DNA of 64,000 nucleotides from JAUILA01 sp050289805 (GTDB lineage Bacteria; Bacteroidota; Bacteroidia; Cytophagales; Cyclobacteriaceae). Below, piece by piece: positions 26,593 through 35,597 of the stretch. Where the stretch lies: NCBI GenBank assembly GCA_050289805.1, contig JBNKGL010000002.1, positions 124,001 through 188,000 of the forward strand. The letters are read 5' to 3'. The translations under genes and the position numbers were made by a program. The notes under the pieces are model-generated. The model was not told the origin of the DNA. It worked only from the letters and a program-made list of their open reading frames with translations, and made no database searches. The number at the start of each line of letters is the position of its first letter. Within the stretch, counting starts at the first letter, position 1.

Positions 26593-28887
26593 ATGAAACA
26601 AATCAGGATTCTTGTTGAACTTCTCTGGTTTTCGCTGCCTGTACAGCTGCTGCTGAACCATTTAAAGCGAAATCAAATGCTTTTGCTGTGGTGGCTATTT
26701 TTGTTTGCGATTATTTCGGGGAATTTCGGTAATTACCTGGGAGTGCCCTACCTTTTTTTAGATCCTGTTTACCTTGATCAGGTCGGGTTCTTTAGTTTTC
26801 TGGCAATGGGTGCTGTATTTGCGGGCCTGTCCATGATCTTCCATATAACTTCCTATATCCTCGATGGTCCCCGTTTTTCCTTTATCGGGACCGTTAGTCA
26901 GCCATTTTTCACTTTTTCCATTAACAACAGCCTGATTCCGCTGTCGTTTATGATCACTTACATGGTATTGGTTGTTCAATATCAAATCACCAACGAGTTT
27001 ACCGAAGGATCCAGTTTGCTGGTCTATATTTTAGGCATTATCTGCGGCTTCAGCCTGATGACAGTGATCTTCTACATTTATATCCGTTTCACGAACAAGG
27101 ACATATTCAAATATGTGGTGTGTAAAGTGGATGAAAAGCTGAAAGAGAACATTACCATTACGCGGGCGAGCGCCATGAAAAAATTAAATGTGGCCCGCAA
27201 GCGTCAAATTCGTGTGGATACATTCATCGACCGGCATTTTGATTTTCGAAAGGTCCCGGATAACGAAGGGTTTTATGATAAGGCAACCATTCTGCAGGTA
27301 TTTGATCAGAATCATCTGAACCTGGTTACGGTTGAGCTTGCTTTGTTTGTGGTCCTTTTATTCATAGGTGTATTTAATGATTTCCCTGTTTTCCAGATTC
27401 CCGCGGCGGCAAGTACGGTTATCCTCATCACAATATTTGTGATGTTCACGGGGGCGTTTTCCTATTGGTTCGGCAGCTGGGCCGGTTCCGCCGCACTGCT
27501 GCTGTTGCTCGTGGTGAATTTTATGGTTCAGCAAAATGTGTTTGAGAAAACCTATAAAGCCTATGGACTCAATTATACACAGGAAGAGAAACCTGTTTAT
27601 TCAGATGAAAGGATTCGTTCATTCGTAACACCTTCAATGTTCAGCGGGGATAGTCTGAAGACAATTGAGATTTTATCGAACTGGCGCAGGAAATTTTCAG
27701 AAACTCCGAAGATCGTCTTTGTGTGTGTGAGTGGAGGAGGACAACGGGCTGCATTGTGGTCATACAATGTACTGGATGAACTGAACCGTCAAACAGACGG
27801 CAGGTTTATTGATCAGACAATGCTTATCACCGGTGCTTCCGGAGGATTAATCGGCGCGGCATATTACCGGGAACTTATCTACCAGCAAAGAATCGGGATT
27901 ATCCCCGATTTGGAAGACCCCCGTTTTCGGGAGCAGCTTGGCAGGGATAACCTCAACGCTGTAATTTTCAGCTTTTTGATGAATGATCTGTTTTCCGGCT
28001 GGCGGAAATTTGATTATGGGGGATATAAGTATTCGCGGGACCGTGGATATGCTTTCGAAGAACAACTGAATAAAAACACCGGGCAACTATTTGATAAAGC
28101 ACTTATCACCTTCAGGGAACCTGAGATAGAAGCAAAGATTCCAATGATGATACTGGCACCTACGATCGTAAATGACGGGCGAAAGCTTTATATATCTCCA
28201 CAACATGTTTCCTATATGGTGAATCCGGTGAATAATGAATACCGGGAGGAAAAACTAACAGGAATTGAATTTCAGCGGTTCTTTGAGAATGAAGGAAGTG
28301 ATAGTCTCCGGTTCCTGAGCGCGTTGCGCATGAACGCTACCTTTCCATACATTACGCCAAATGTTACCCTGCCCAGTGAACCGCCCCTGGAGATCATGGA
28401 CGCAGGTGTGAATGATAATTTCGGAATTTCCGATGCTGTTCGGTTTATGTTTGTATTCAGGGACTGGATTGCGGAAAACACAGATGGTGTTCTGCTGATT
28501 TCGATTCGGGATTCGGATAAAAACCCGGAAATACTGCCAAGGAATTCACTATCATTATTTGACCGGATTACGCTGCCCATCAGTACGATCTACCAGAATT
28601 TTGAAAGTATGCAGGATATCACCAATGATACGCAGTTGGAATTTGCCGGAAGCTGGTTGAAAACATCTTTGGACAGAATTGATATTCAATATATTCCGGA
28701 TGAGTTGTCAAAGGAAAATTTATCGGTGGCCGACAGCCTTCGGATGGAGAACCAGCAGCGTGCTTCACTTTCCTGGCGACTTACCCGCCGTGAAAAGGAA
28801 AGTCTGCTGCGAAACCTTGGAACCGAAAAAAACAGGGAGGCATTCCTCCAAATCAGATCAAAGATGCTGGAGTCCAATGCTAACTAA
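26593..28887 (+). CDS. Membrane-anchored patatin-like phospholipase
   Basis: A 764-aa two-part protein. The N-terminal 320 residues hold about seven or eight membrane segments (for example LLLWWLFLFAIISGNFGNYL and LLVYILGIICGFSLM). The C-terminal part, from about residue 370, is a patatin domain: oxyanion loop SGGGQRAALWS, nucleophile Ser in ITGASGGLIGAAYY (GxSxG) and the catalytic Asp in MDAGVNDNFG. Patatins are lipid acyl hydrolases. The fusion to a large membrane domain suggests action on membrane lipids. The ATG at 26593 was chosen over a TTG two codons upstream. It probably shares a transcript with the methyltransferase gene. Confidence 0.85.
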   Translation: MKQIRILVELLWFSLPVQLLLNHLKRNQMLLLWWLFLFAIISGNFGNYLGVPYLFLDPVYLDQVGFFSFLAMGAVFAGLSMIFHITSYILDGPRFSFIGTVSQPFFTFSINNSLIPLSFMITYMVLVVQYQITNEFTEGSSLLVYILGIICGFSLMTVIFYIYIRFTNKDIFKYVVCKVDEKLKENITITRASAMKKLNVARKRQIRVDTFIDRHFDFRKVPDNEGFYDKATILQVFDQNHLNLVTVELALFVVLLFIGVFNDFPVFQIPAAASTVILITIFVMFTGAFSYWFGSWAGSAALLLLLVVNFMVQQNVFEKTYKAYGLNYTQEEKPVYSDERIRSFVTPSMFSGDSLKTIEILSNWRRKFSETPKIVFVCVSGGGQRAALWSYNVLDELNRQTDGRFIDQTMLITGASGGLIGAAYYRELIYQQRIGIIPDLEDPRFREQLGRDNLNAVIFSFLMNDLFSGWRKFDYGGYKYSRDRGYAFEEQLNKNTGQLFDKALITFREPEIEAKIPMMILAPTIVNDGRKLYISPQHVSYMVNPVNNEYREEKLTGIEFQRFFENEGSDSLRFLSALRMNATFPYITPNVTLPSEPPLEIMDAGVNDNFGISDAVRFMFVFRDWIAENTDGVLLISIRDSDKNPEILPRNSLSLFDRITLPISTIYQNFESMQDITNDTQLEFAGSWLKTSLDRIDIQYIPDELSKENLSVADSLRMENQQRASLSWRLTRREKESLLRNLGTEKNREAFLQIRSKMLESNAN

Positions 28888-28917
28888 TGATTGTTAGTAA
28901 AATCAGGTGATAATCTG

Positions 28918-28925
28918 TAATTTTG
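28918..28925 (+). promoter_or_regulatory. Candidate -7 element of the icmF promoter
   Basis: TAATTTTG fits TAnnTTTG and ends 24 bases before the icmF ATG at 28950. The nearest TTG (28891-28893) is 24 bases away, slightly beyond the usual spacing. A short imperfect repeat (ACTAA/TTAGT) overlaps it. Confidence 0.35.
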
Positions 28926-28949
28926 CCGCAATTTGAGACAGAATACCTG

Positions 28950-31900
28950 ATGAAAGATACCAAACCCTACAAGCCGAAAAATAAAATAAGGATCGTTACT
29001 GCTGCCAGTTTATTTGATGGCCATGATGCGGCAATCAACATCATGCGCCGGATCATTCAGGCAACCGGTTGCGAAGTAATTCACCTGGGACATGACAGGA
29101 GTGTCGAGGAAGTGGTGAATACGGCAATTCAGGAAGATGCACAAGCCATTGCTATGACTTCCTATCAGGGCGGGCACATGGAATATTTTAAGTATATGTT
29201 CGATCTGCTCAAGGAAAAAGGCGCAAGTCACATAAAGATATTTGGTGGTGGAGGAGGTGTAATTCTCCCCGATGAGATTGAGGAGCTTCATAAATATGGA
29301 ATTACACGTATCTATTCTCCTGATGACGGCCGCTCACTTGGATTGCAGGGAATGATTAATGACCTCGTTAAACAAAGTGATTTTCCTACAGGTGATAATC
29401 TCAATGGGGAAGTCAAACACCTGAAGGAAAAAGATGTACAGGCCATTGCGCACTTAATCTCTGCTGCTGAGAATTTTCCGGAAAAGGCTGAACCTGAACT
29501 CAGTGAAATACACGGGATCGCAAGCAAGGTGAAAGTTCCTGTTCTCGGCATCACCGGTACGGGCGGGGCCGGTAAGTCCTCACTGGTAGATGAGCTTGTA
29601 CGTCGTTTTCTGCTTGATTTCGATGACAAGAAGCTTGCTATTGTTTCAGTGGATCCCTCGAAGCGAAAAACCGGCGGAGCGCTGTTAGGTGACCGTATCA
29701 GGATGAATGCCATCAATAATGAGCGCGTCTACATGCGTTCCCTCGCAACGCGCCAATCGAACCTGGCACTCTCTAAACATGTGAATGAGGCCATCCAGGT
29801 GCTGAAGGCGGCTTCATTCGACCTTATCATCCTGGAGACATCCGGGATCGGGCAATCCGACACAGAAATAACAGATCACTCAGATGTTTCACTGTATGTT
29901 ATGACCCCGGAATATGGGGCAGCGACACAGCTCGAGAAGATCGACATGCTCGATTTCGCCGATGTAATCGCGATCAACAAATTCGATAAACGCGGAGCAC
30001 TGGATGCCTTACGCGATGTAAAAAAGCAGTATAAAAGGAATCATAACCTTTGGGAAGCCAAAGACGAGGATCTGCCCGTATTTGGCACCATCGCCTCGCA
30101 GTTTAATGACCCGGGAATGAATCAGCTGTATATGAAGCTGATGGACGTGATTTCGGAAAGGACAGAAGCCCCATTGAAGTCGAACTTTGAACGTAGCGGT
30201 GAAATGTCGGAAAAGATATGGGTCATTCCCCCGAAACGCACACGTTACCTGAGTGAGATTGCCGAAAGTAACCGGTCCTATGATGAGTGGGTGCAAAGCC
30301 AGGCAGCACTTGCCCAGAAACTCTATAGCCTCCATATGTCGATAAGTTTGCTGGAGGAAAATGGAGGCAATCAGGAATTGATCAAATCCCTCCGGGAAAC
30401 CTATGATACCTATGCACTTGATTTTGATAAGCGCAATGATCAGCTCCTGAAGGAGTTTCCCGACAAAGTAAAAAAATACAAGGACGACGTCTATACCTTT
30501 AAGGTAAGAGACCGGGAAATTTCGATTCAGACACATTCTGAGTCCTTATCCCATCTCCAGATCCCAAAGGTTGCACTTCCACGGTATGAGGCATGGGGAG
30601 ATCTCCTGAAATGGTTGCTGCAGGAAAATGTGCCCGGCGAATTTCCGTACACTGCCGGTATATATCCTTTCAAGCGGGAGGGTGAAGATCCTACCCGAAT
30701 GTTTGCCGGTGAAGGCGGTCCTGAGCGCACAAACCGACGCTTTCACTATGTAAGTCTTGACATGCCGGCTAAGCGGTTGTCAACCGCATTTGATTCTGTA
30801 ACCCTTTACGGGAATGACCCGGATTACCGCCCCGATATTTATGGTAAGATCGGGAATTCCGGTGTATCCATCTGTTGCCTGGATGATGCTAAAAAACTGT
30901 ATTCGGGTTTTAACCTGGCAGACCCCGGAACATCCGTTTCGATGACGATTAACGGCCCTGCGCCGATGTTGCTTGCCTATTTTATGAATGCGGCGATTGA
31001 TCAGCAGTGCGAATTGTATATTCGGGAAAATGGTCTTGAAAAAGAAGTAGAGGCGAAGATTGAGCAATTGTACCAGGGTAAACAACGTCCTGCTTACCAG
31101 GGGTCGTTGCCGGAGGGAAATGATGGTTTGGGTTTGATGTTACTTGGTGTGACGGGAGATCAGGTCCTGCCGGCGGATGTATATGAGAAAATTAAGGAGC
31201 GAACACTAAGCTCGGTTCGCGGTACGGTGCAGGCCGATATTCTCAAGGAAGACCAGGCGCAGAACACCTGTATTTTTTCAACAGAATTTGCCCTCCGTCT
31301 GATGGGGGATGTGCAGGAATATTTTATTGAAAATAATGTCAGGAATTTTTACAGCGTCTCCATTTCGGGATATCACATCGCTGAAGCCGGGGCAAACCCG
31401 ATTACACAGCTTGCCTTTACCCTGGCCAATGGGTTTACCTATGTGGAGTACTACCTCAGCAGGGGAATGGATATCAATAAATTTGCTCCGAACCTTTCCT
31501 TCTTTTTTTCCAATGGCATTGATCCGGAATATGCGGTAATTGGCAGAGTGGCCCGAAGGATATGGGCAAAGGCCATGCGGGATAAATATGGTGCCGACGC
31601 CCGATCGCAGATGCTGAAGTATCATATTCAGACTTCAGGGAGGTCATTGCATGCCCAGGAGATTGATTTTAATGATATTCGAACAACCCTGCAGGCGTTG
31701 TATGCCATCTATGATAATTGCAATTCATTGCATACCAATGCGTACGATGAAGCCATCACCACACCCACAGAAGAATCAGTACGGCGGGCAATGGCTATCC
31801 AGCTTATCATCAACAAAGAACTGGGACTGGCGAAGAATGAAAATCCGCTGCAGGGTTCATTCATCATCGAGGAGCTCACAGACCTCGTTGAAGAAGCTGT

Positions 31901-32318
31901 TCTGATGGAATTTGATCGTATTACGGAGCGTGGAGGTGTGTTGGGTGCCATGGAGACCATGTATCAGCGCAGCAAGATACAGGAGGAAAGCCTGTACTAC
32001 GAGACCTTGAAACATAATGGTGAATATCCGATCATCGGGGTAAACACTTTTTTAAGTTCTAAAGGGTCACCAACCATTATTCCTGGCGAAGTAATAAGGG
32101 CCACCACCGAAGAGAAGGAATATCAGATTGCCATGCTCGGTCGCCTGCATGAACGAAATAGTGAGAAATCCGGATTAGCATTGAAGCAAGTCCAGGAATC
32201 TGCCATCCATAATGAGAATATTTTCGCCGAATTGATGGAAGCAGCCAAAATATGCTCACTCGGTCAGATTACCCACTCACTGTTTGAAGTTGGAGGCCAG
32301 TATCGTCGCAATATGTGA
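28950..32318 (+). CDS. icmF: Fused isobutyryl-CoA-type mutase with its G-protein chaperone (IcmF)
   Basis: A 1122-aa adenosylcobalamin-dependent acyl-CoA mutase with all parts on one chain. Order: B12-binding domain (about 1-145, cobalamin His in FDGHDAAINIM), MeaB-like GTPase (about 185-415; P-loop GITGTGGAGKSSLVDE, then IIETSG-like LETSGIGQSD and AINKFDKRG), and the large mutase barrel (from about 500; REGEDPTRMFAGEGGPERTN, then YSVSISGYHIAEAGANP). IcmF enzymes interconvert isobutyryl- and n-butyryl-CoA or related pairs; methylmalonyl-CoA is less likely with this architecture. The ATG at 28950 was chosen over a TTG 27 bases upstream. Its TGA abuts the TCA (TGA on minus) of the YfiT-like gene. 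Confidence 0.93.
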   Translation: MKDTKPYKPKNKIRIVTAASLFDGHDAAINIMRRIIQATGCEVIHLGHDRSVEEVVNTAIQEDAQAIAMTSYQGGHMEYFKYMFDLLKEKGASHIKIFGGGGGVILPDEIEELHKYGITRIYSPDDGRSLGLQGMINDLVKQSDFPTGDNLNGEVKHLKEKDVQAIAHLISAAENFPEKAEPELSEIHGIASKVKVPVLGITGTGGAGKSSLVDELVRRFLLDFDDKKLAIVSVDPSKRKTGGALLGDRIRMNAINNERVYMRSLATRQSNLALSKHVNEAIQVLKAASFDLIILETSGIGQSDTEITDHSDVSLYVMTPEYGAATQLEKIDMLDFADVIAINKFDKRGALDALRDVKKQYKRNHNLWEAKDEDLPVFGTIASQFNDPGMNQLYMKLMDVISERTEAPLKSNFERSGEMSEKIWVIPPKRTRYLSEIAESNRSYDEWVQSQAALAQKLYSLHMSISLLEENGGNQELIKSLRETYDTYALDFDKRNDQLLKEFPDKVKKYKDDVYTFKVRDREISIQTHSESLSHLQIPKVALPRYEAWGDLLKWLLQENVPGEFPYTAGIYPFKREGEDPTRMFAGEGGPERTNRRFHYVSLDMPAKRLSTAFDSVTLYGNDPDYRPDIYGKIGNSGVSICCLDDAKKLYSGFNLADPGTSVSMTINGPAPMLLAYFMNAAIDQQCELYIRENGLEKEVEAKIEQLYQGKQRPAYQGSLPEGNDGLGLMLLGVTGDQVLPADVYEKIKERTLSSVRGTVQADILKEDQAQNTCIFSTEFALRLMGDVQEYFIENNVRNFYSVSISGYHIAEAGANPITQLAFTLANGFTYVEYYLSRGMDINKFAPNLSFFFSNGIDPEYAVIGRVARRIWAKAMRDKYGADARSQMLKYHIQTSGRSLHAQEIDFNDIRTTLQALYAIYDNCNSLHTNAYDEAITTPTEESVRRAMAIQLIINKELGLAKNENPLQGSFIIEELTDLVEEAVLMEFDRITERGGVLGAMETMYQRSKIQEESLYYETLKHNGEYPIIGVNTFLSSKGSPTIIPGEVIRATTEEKEYQIAMLGRLHERNSEKSGLALKQVQESAIHNENIFAELMEAAKICSLGQITHSLFEVGGQYRRNM

Positions 32319-32840
32319 TCAGGAATTTCGACTGATTGCATTTTGAAGATGCGCGAGATGATGGCGGCAATGCCAGCTATACTGCGCCGTGGCTTCATCG
32401 AGCGAAAATATGCTATGTTTATGCTCGGGGTGAATATACGTTCTGGCAAATTCTTCTTCGGTCATATTTTCAAGAAGTGCGGCCCACCGTTTATGGAGTC
32501 CTTCAAGTAATTGTACAGACCACCAGAGATTCACAGTTTTTGTATCATATAATTCTGCCCATTCTGCCTGTTTGTAGGGAAGTATTGTTGGCTGATCTTC
32601 AGTAAGTGCCAGTTTAAAGCGGATTACTGCATTCATATGACTATCAGCGCAGTGATGGATGAGTTGTTGTATATTCCAGCCACCGGGACGATATGTATAG
32701 GTTATACCTTCTGCCGGAAGGGTTTCCAGCAATGTTTTAATCTTTTCGGGGAAGTTGCGTATGTCTTCTATACGTTCAGCTCTCGTTCTCGTCATTTCCT
32801 CGAGACTGAACGGTCCGATGGGATATTTTAGAGGATCCAT
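32319..32840 (-). CDS. DinB/YfiT-family metal-binding protein (bacillithiol-transferase-like)
   Basis: A 173-aa four-helix DinB-superfamily protein closest to YfiT/BstA. The N-terminal YPIGPFSLEEMTRTRAERIE, the RPGGWNIQQLIHHCADSH motif and the C-terminal WHCRHHLAHLQ are typical; the His residues in the last two should form the metal site. Some members transfer thiols such as bacillithiol to electrophiles, others are called metal-dependent hydrolases. The Cys in WHCRHH next to the metal ligands is unusual in my memory of the family. Its 3' end touches that of icmF without an intergenic base. Confidence 0.85.
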   Translation of the reverse strand: MDPLKYPIGPFSLEEMTRTRAERIEDIRNFPEKIKTLLETLPAEGITYTYRPGGWNIQQLIHHCADSHMNAVIRFKLALTEDQPTILPYKQAEWAELYDTKTVNLWWSVQLLEGLHKRWAALLENMTEEEFARTYIHPEHKHSIFSLDEATAQYSWHCRHHLAHLQNAISRNS

Positions 32841-32936
32841 AAATATGGGTATTATTATTGTGAATCTTAATTATTGAATTAGAAGTGCTGATTATGATGC
32901 TTTTAATATGTCATGTAAAATGGTAATTTCACACGA

Positions 32937-33953
32937 ATGCAGCGAATTTTAGTTCTGTTATTTTTTATTTCATCAGCAGTGATGGCTCAGGATGCTCAAC
33001 CGCTTGAGTACCTGGAGGAGATCAACGATGCCTATGAGCCGGTACTTAAGCAACAGTGGGAGTTTGCGCGAGCGCTTGCACAGGGACAGCCCGCTGATCT
33101 TGTCGACCGGCAAAGGACGTCTCTTCTTACAGAAATTCGGGATGCGCGTAATCAAATCCGCAGATTGCCGCCCCATCGCGGGAATTCTGCACTTCGGGAT
33201 TCAGTAGTTCGCTTTTTAGATATCAGTTATGATGTTGTTCGTGAGGACTATGCGAAAATCGTTGATATGGAACGAATTTCACAGGATAGTTATGACAAGA
33301 TGGAAACATATCTTCGGGCACAGGAAGAGGCATATGTAAAAATGAGTTCAGCTGCCCGTGCTATGAAAAAATCTGAAGAAGATTTCGCGAAGAAATTTGG
33401 TATCAGGCTGGTTAATTCTGATGATAAATTCGCCCAGAAATTAAAAGAACTAAATGAAACGTTCACTTACTATAACCGCATTTACCTGGCATTTTTCAAT
33501 GCCTATCAGCAGGAGCTGCAGATGTTCAGGGCCGTTGAAAAGCAGGATGCCGAATCTATAGACCTGGAGCGCCGAAAATTGAAGATCCTGGTGGAATCGG
33601 GACTGGAAAGCCTGGATCGTGCGGGTTCTTACAAGGGCGACAGAACGCTTAAATCAACGGCGGCGGAGAATCTGCGATTTTACGAGGAGGAGTCGGGCGA
33701 GCGCCTTCAGCCCATGGTTGACTATTATAAATCCCTGGACGAATTAAAAAGATTGAAGAATTCGCTGGAATCTGATTTATCGCCTGAAAGACGTAAGGAG
33801 CTTACCGATCAGTATAATCGGCAGGTTCGTGAGATCAATGAGTCTGCCGCAAAGCTGGATGCACTCAGCGAGGAACTTAACGATGAGCGTGCCCTTCACC
33901 TCGATAAATGGAATCGTGTTTCAGAGGCGTTCCTCAGAAAATTTATTGATTAG
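32937..33953 (+). CDS. Exported helical protein (LIC11966-family-like)
   Basis: A 338-aa exported protein with a clear signal peptide (MQRILVLLFFISSAVMAQ). The mature protein is almost wholly helical and charged, with coiled-coil-like stretches (SYDKMETYLRAQEEAYVKMS, LKNSLESDLSPERRKELTDQ). The pattern resembles the LIC11966 family of putative surface proteins, but this is recall, not a search result. No catalytic motif or cysteine is apparent in the mature part. It stands alone between two intergenic gaps of about 100 bases. Confidence 0.65.
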   Translation: MQRILVLLFFISSAVMAQDAQPLEYLEEINDAYEPVLKQQWEFARALAQGQPADLVDRQRTSLLTEIRDARNQIRRLPPHRGNSALRDSVVRFLDISYDVVREDYAKIVDMERISQDSYDKMETYLRAQEEAYVKMSSAARAMKKSEEDFAKKFGIRLVNSDDKFAQKLKELNETFTYYNRIYLAFFNAYQQELQMFRAVEKQDAESIDLERRKLKILVESGLESLDRAGSYKGDRTLKSTAAENLRFYEEESGERLQPMVDYYKSLDELKRLKNSLESDLSPERRKELTDQYNRQVREINESAAKLDALSEELNDERALHLDKWNRVSEAFLRKFID

Positions 33954-34042
33954 TTTTTCTTGTGGGCGTTCACCGCGGTAAAATAAAATGACGGAGAGGG
34001 GCGCCTTCGCATTTTTCCACTGATATCTATTTGAACTTTTCC

Positions 34043-34050
34043 TATATTTG
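34043..34050 (+). promoter_or_regulatory. Candidate -7 element of the pyrRB promoter
   Basis: TATATTTG fits TAnnTTTG and ends seven bases before the pyrR ATG, predicting a leaderless or nearly leaderless transcript. No good -33 TTG at the usual distance is seen. If correct, there is no room for a PyrR-responsive attenuator. Confidence 0.4.
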
Positions 34051-34057
34051 TCCAGCC

Positions 34058-34606
34058 ATGCAGCGCAAACTCATATTAGATACCCCGCTTTTGGATATAA
34101 CCATCAACAGGTTATGCCAGCAACTGATTGAAGCACACGGCAATTTTAACGACACTGTTATCCTCGGTCTTCAACCGCGTGGGGTTTATCTCGCTGACCT
34201 GGTGCATCAGAACCTCGAAAAGGAAACGAATCGAAAAATCCCCCTGGGATACCTTGATACTACATTTTACCGTGATGATTTCCGCAGAAGGGATACCCCT
34301 GTAAAGGCGAATGCTACCGAGGTTTCATTTATTATTGAAGATAAAAATGTTGTTCTGATCGATGATGTACTCTATACCGGCCGGTCGGTACGCGCTGCCC
34401 TGGATGCGATGATCGCGTTTGGAAGACCCCGGAAAGTAGAGTTGCTCGTTTTAATAAATCGTAAATATACCCGTGAACTCCCCATTGAAGCTGATTATAT
34501 CGGAAGCAGTGTAAACACAATGGAATCCCAGCGTGTACTGGTTGAATGGAAGGTGCAGGGTCATAAAACAAATAAAATCTGGTTGACCAATAAGGAATTG
34601 AAATAA
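34058..34606 (+). CDS. pyrR: PyrR: pyrimidine regulator / uracil phosphoribosyltransferase
   Basis: A 182-aa phosphoribosyltransferase-fold protein of the PyrR family, with the PRPP loop NVVLIDDVLYTGRSVRAALD and the family segments ILGLQPRGVYLADLV and LGYLDTTFYRDDFRRRD. In Firmicutes PyrR binds the leader of pyr mRNA in response to UMP and also has uracil phosphoribosyltransferase activity. In Bacteroidota the regulatory role is not settled. The ATG at 34058 was chosen over a TTG 27 bases upstream because it gives the normal N-terminus. pyrB starts one base after its stop, so they form an operon. Confidence 0.94.
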   Translation: MQRKLILDTPLLDITINRLCQQLIEAHGNFNDTVILGLQPRGVYLADLVHQNLEKETNRKIPLGYLDTTFYRDDFRRRDTPVKANATEVSFIIEDKNVVLIDDVLYTGRSVRAALDAMIAFGRPRKVELLVLINRKYTRELPIEADYIGSSVNTMESQRVLVEWKVQGHKTNKIWLTNKELK

Positions 34607-34607
34607 G

Positions 34608-35534
34608 ATGTCGCAACTGAGTCAGAAGCATTTACTGGGAATCAAGGATATCACAAAAGCGGATATGGATTTGATTTTCCAGACGGCAAAAAGTTTCAAA
34701 GAAGTAATCAACCGACCCATCAAGAAAGTTCCTTCCCTCAGGGACATTACCATCGCTAATGTCTTTTTTGAGAATAGTACAAGGACACGGCTGTCCTTTG
34801 AACTGGCCGAAAAAAGGCTGTCAGCCGATGTGATCAATTTTTCTTCCTCCAGCAGTTCTGTGAAAAAGGGAGAAACGCTCCTTGATACAGTCAATAATAT
34901 CCTGGCGATGAAAGTTGATATGGTGGTGATGCGACATAGCAGTCCGGGAGCTCCCCATTTTCTGGCCAAGCATATTGATGCGAATATTGTGAATGCCGGA
35001 GACGGTACGCATGAGCATCCAACGCAGGCCTTGCTTGATACATTTTCCATCCTGGAGAAATACGGCAGTCTCGAAGGACTTAAAGTCGCGATCATTGGCG
35101 ATATACTGCATTCGAGGGTTGCCATATCAAATATTTTTGCCCTCCGGAAAATGGGTGCGCAGGTAATGGTATGCGGCCCTAATACGCTGCTGCCGAAATA
35201 TATCGCCGAGCTGGGAGTTCAGGTTGAACTTGATGTTAAAAAGGCTCTTCAATGGTGCGATGTAGCTAATGTACTGCGCATTCAGTTGGAGCGGCAGCAG
35301 ATTAAATATTTTCCATCACTTCGGGAGTATAGCCTTTATTATGGCATCAACAAGCGCTTGCTGAGCGAAATTGATCATCAGATCACCATCATGCATCCCG
35401 GCCCGATCAACAGGGGCGTAGAACTCAACAGTGATGTTGCGGATTCCGACCATAGCATTATCCTGGAACAGGTTGAAAACGGAGTTGCGGTAAGGATGGC
35501 GGTTCTGTATCTTCTGGCGGGCAAGCAGGGATAA
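34608..35534 (+). CDS. pyrB: Aspartate carbamoyltransferase catalytic subunit
   Basis: A 308-aa enzyme that makes carbamoyl-aspartate in pyrimidine synthesis. The carbamoyl-phosphate loop FFENSTRTRLSFELAEKRL, the lysine-bearing SSSSVKKGETLLDT, HPTQALLDTFSI and MHPGPINRGVEL are all present. The length is usual. It lies directly behind pyrR. No pyrI regulatory subunit is seen nearby. A dihydroorotase-like gene without metal ligands lies 18 kb downstream and could be a structural partner, as inactive dihydroorotase paralogues are for some bacterial transcarbamylases. Confidence 0.97.
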   Translation: MSQLSQKHLLGIKDITKADMDLIFQTAKSFKEVINRPIKKVPSLRDITIANVFFENSTRTRLSFELAEKRLSADVINFSSSSSSVKKGETLLDTVNNILAMKVDMVVMRHSSPGAPHFLAKHIDANIVNAGDGTHEHPTQALLDTFSILEKYGSLEGLKVAIIGDILHSRVAISNIFALRKMGAQVMVCGPNTLLPKYIAELGVQVELDVKKALQWCDVANVLRIQLERQQIKYFPSLREYSLYYGINKRLLSEIDHQITIMHPGPINRGVELNSDVADSDHSIILEQVENGVAVRMAVLYLLAGKQG

Positions 35535-35543
35535 CGAACATTC

Positions 35544-35576
35544 TTGCTGGAATGCACGTAATTCTTTCTACTTTTG
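35544..35576 (+). promoter_or_regulatory. Candidate promoter of the cystathionine beta-synthase gene
   Basis: TTG at 35544-35546 and TACTTTTG at 35569-35576 are separated by 22 bases, a near match to the Bacteroidota promoter pattern. The start point would be near 35583, about 15 bases before the ATG. Confidence 0.5.
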
Positions 35577-35597
35577 TTAATGAAATAAACACCTTCC

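Noticed and set aside
28884..28898. Terminator after the patatin gene
   Set aside because: The ACTAA/TTAGT repeat is only five pairs and is not followed by a T-run.
30009..30536. A 175-codon minus-strand frame inside icmF
   Set aside because: It is fully covered by icmF, whose domains are continuous here; composition is that of an antisense shadow.
33954..34057. A PyrR-responsive attenuator before pyrR
   Set aside because: I found no terminator hairpin or conserved PyrR-binding stem-loop in the gap.
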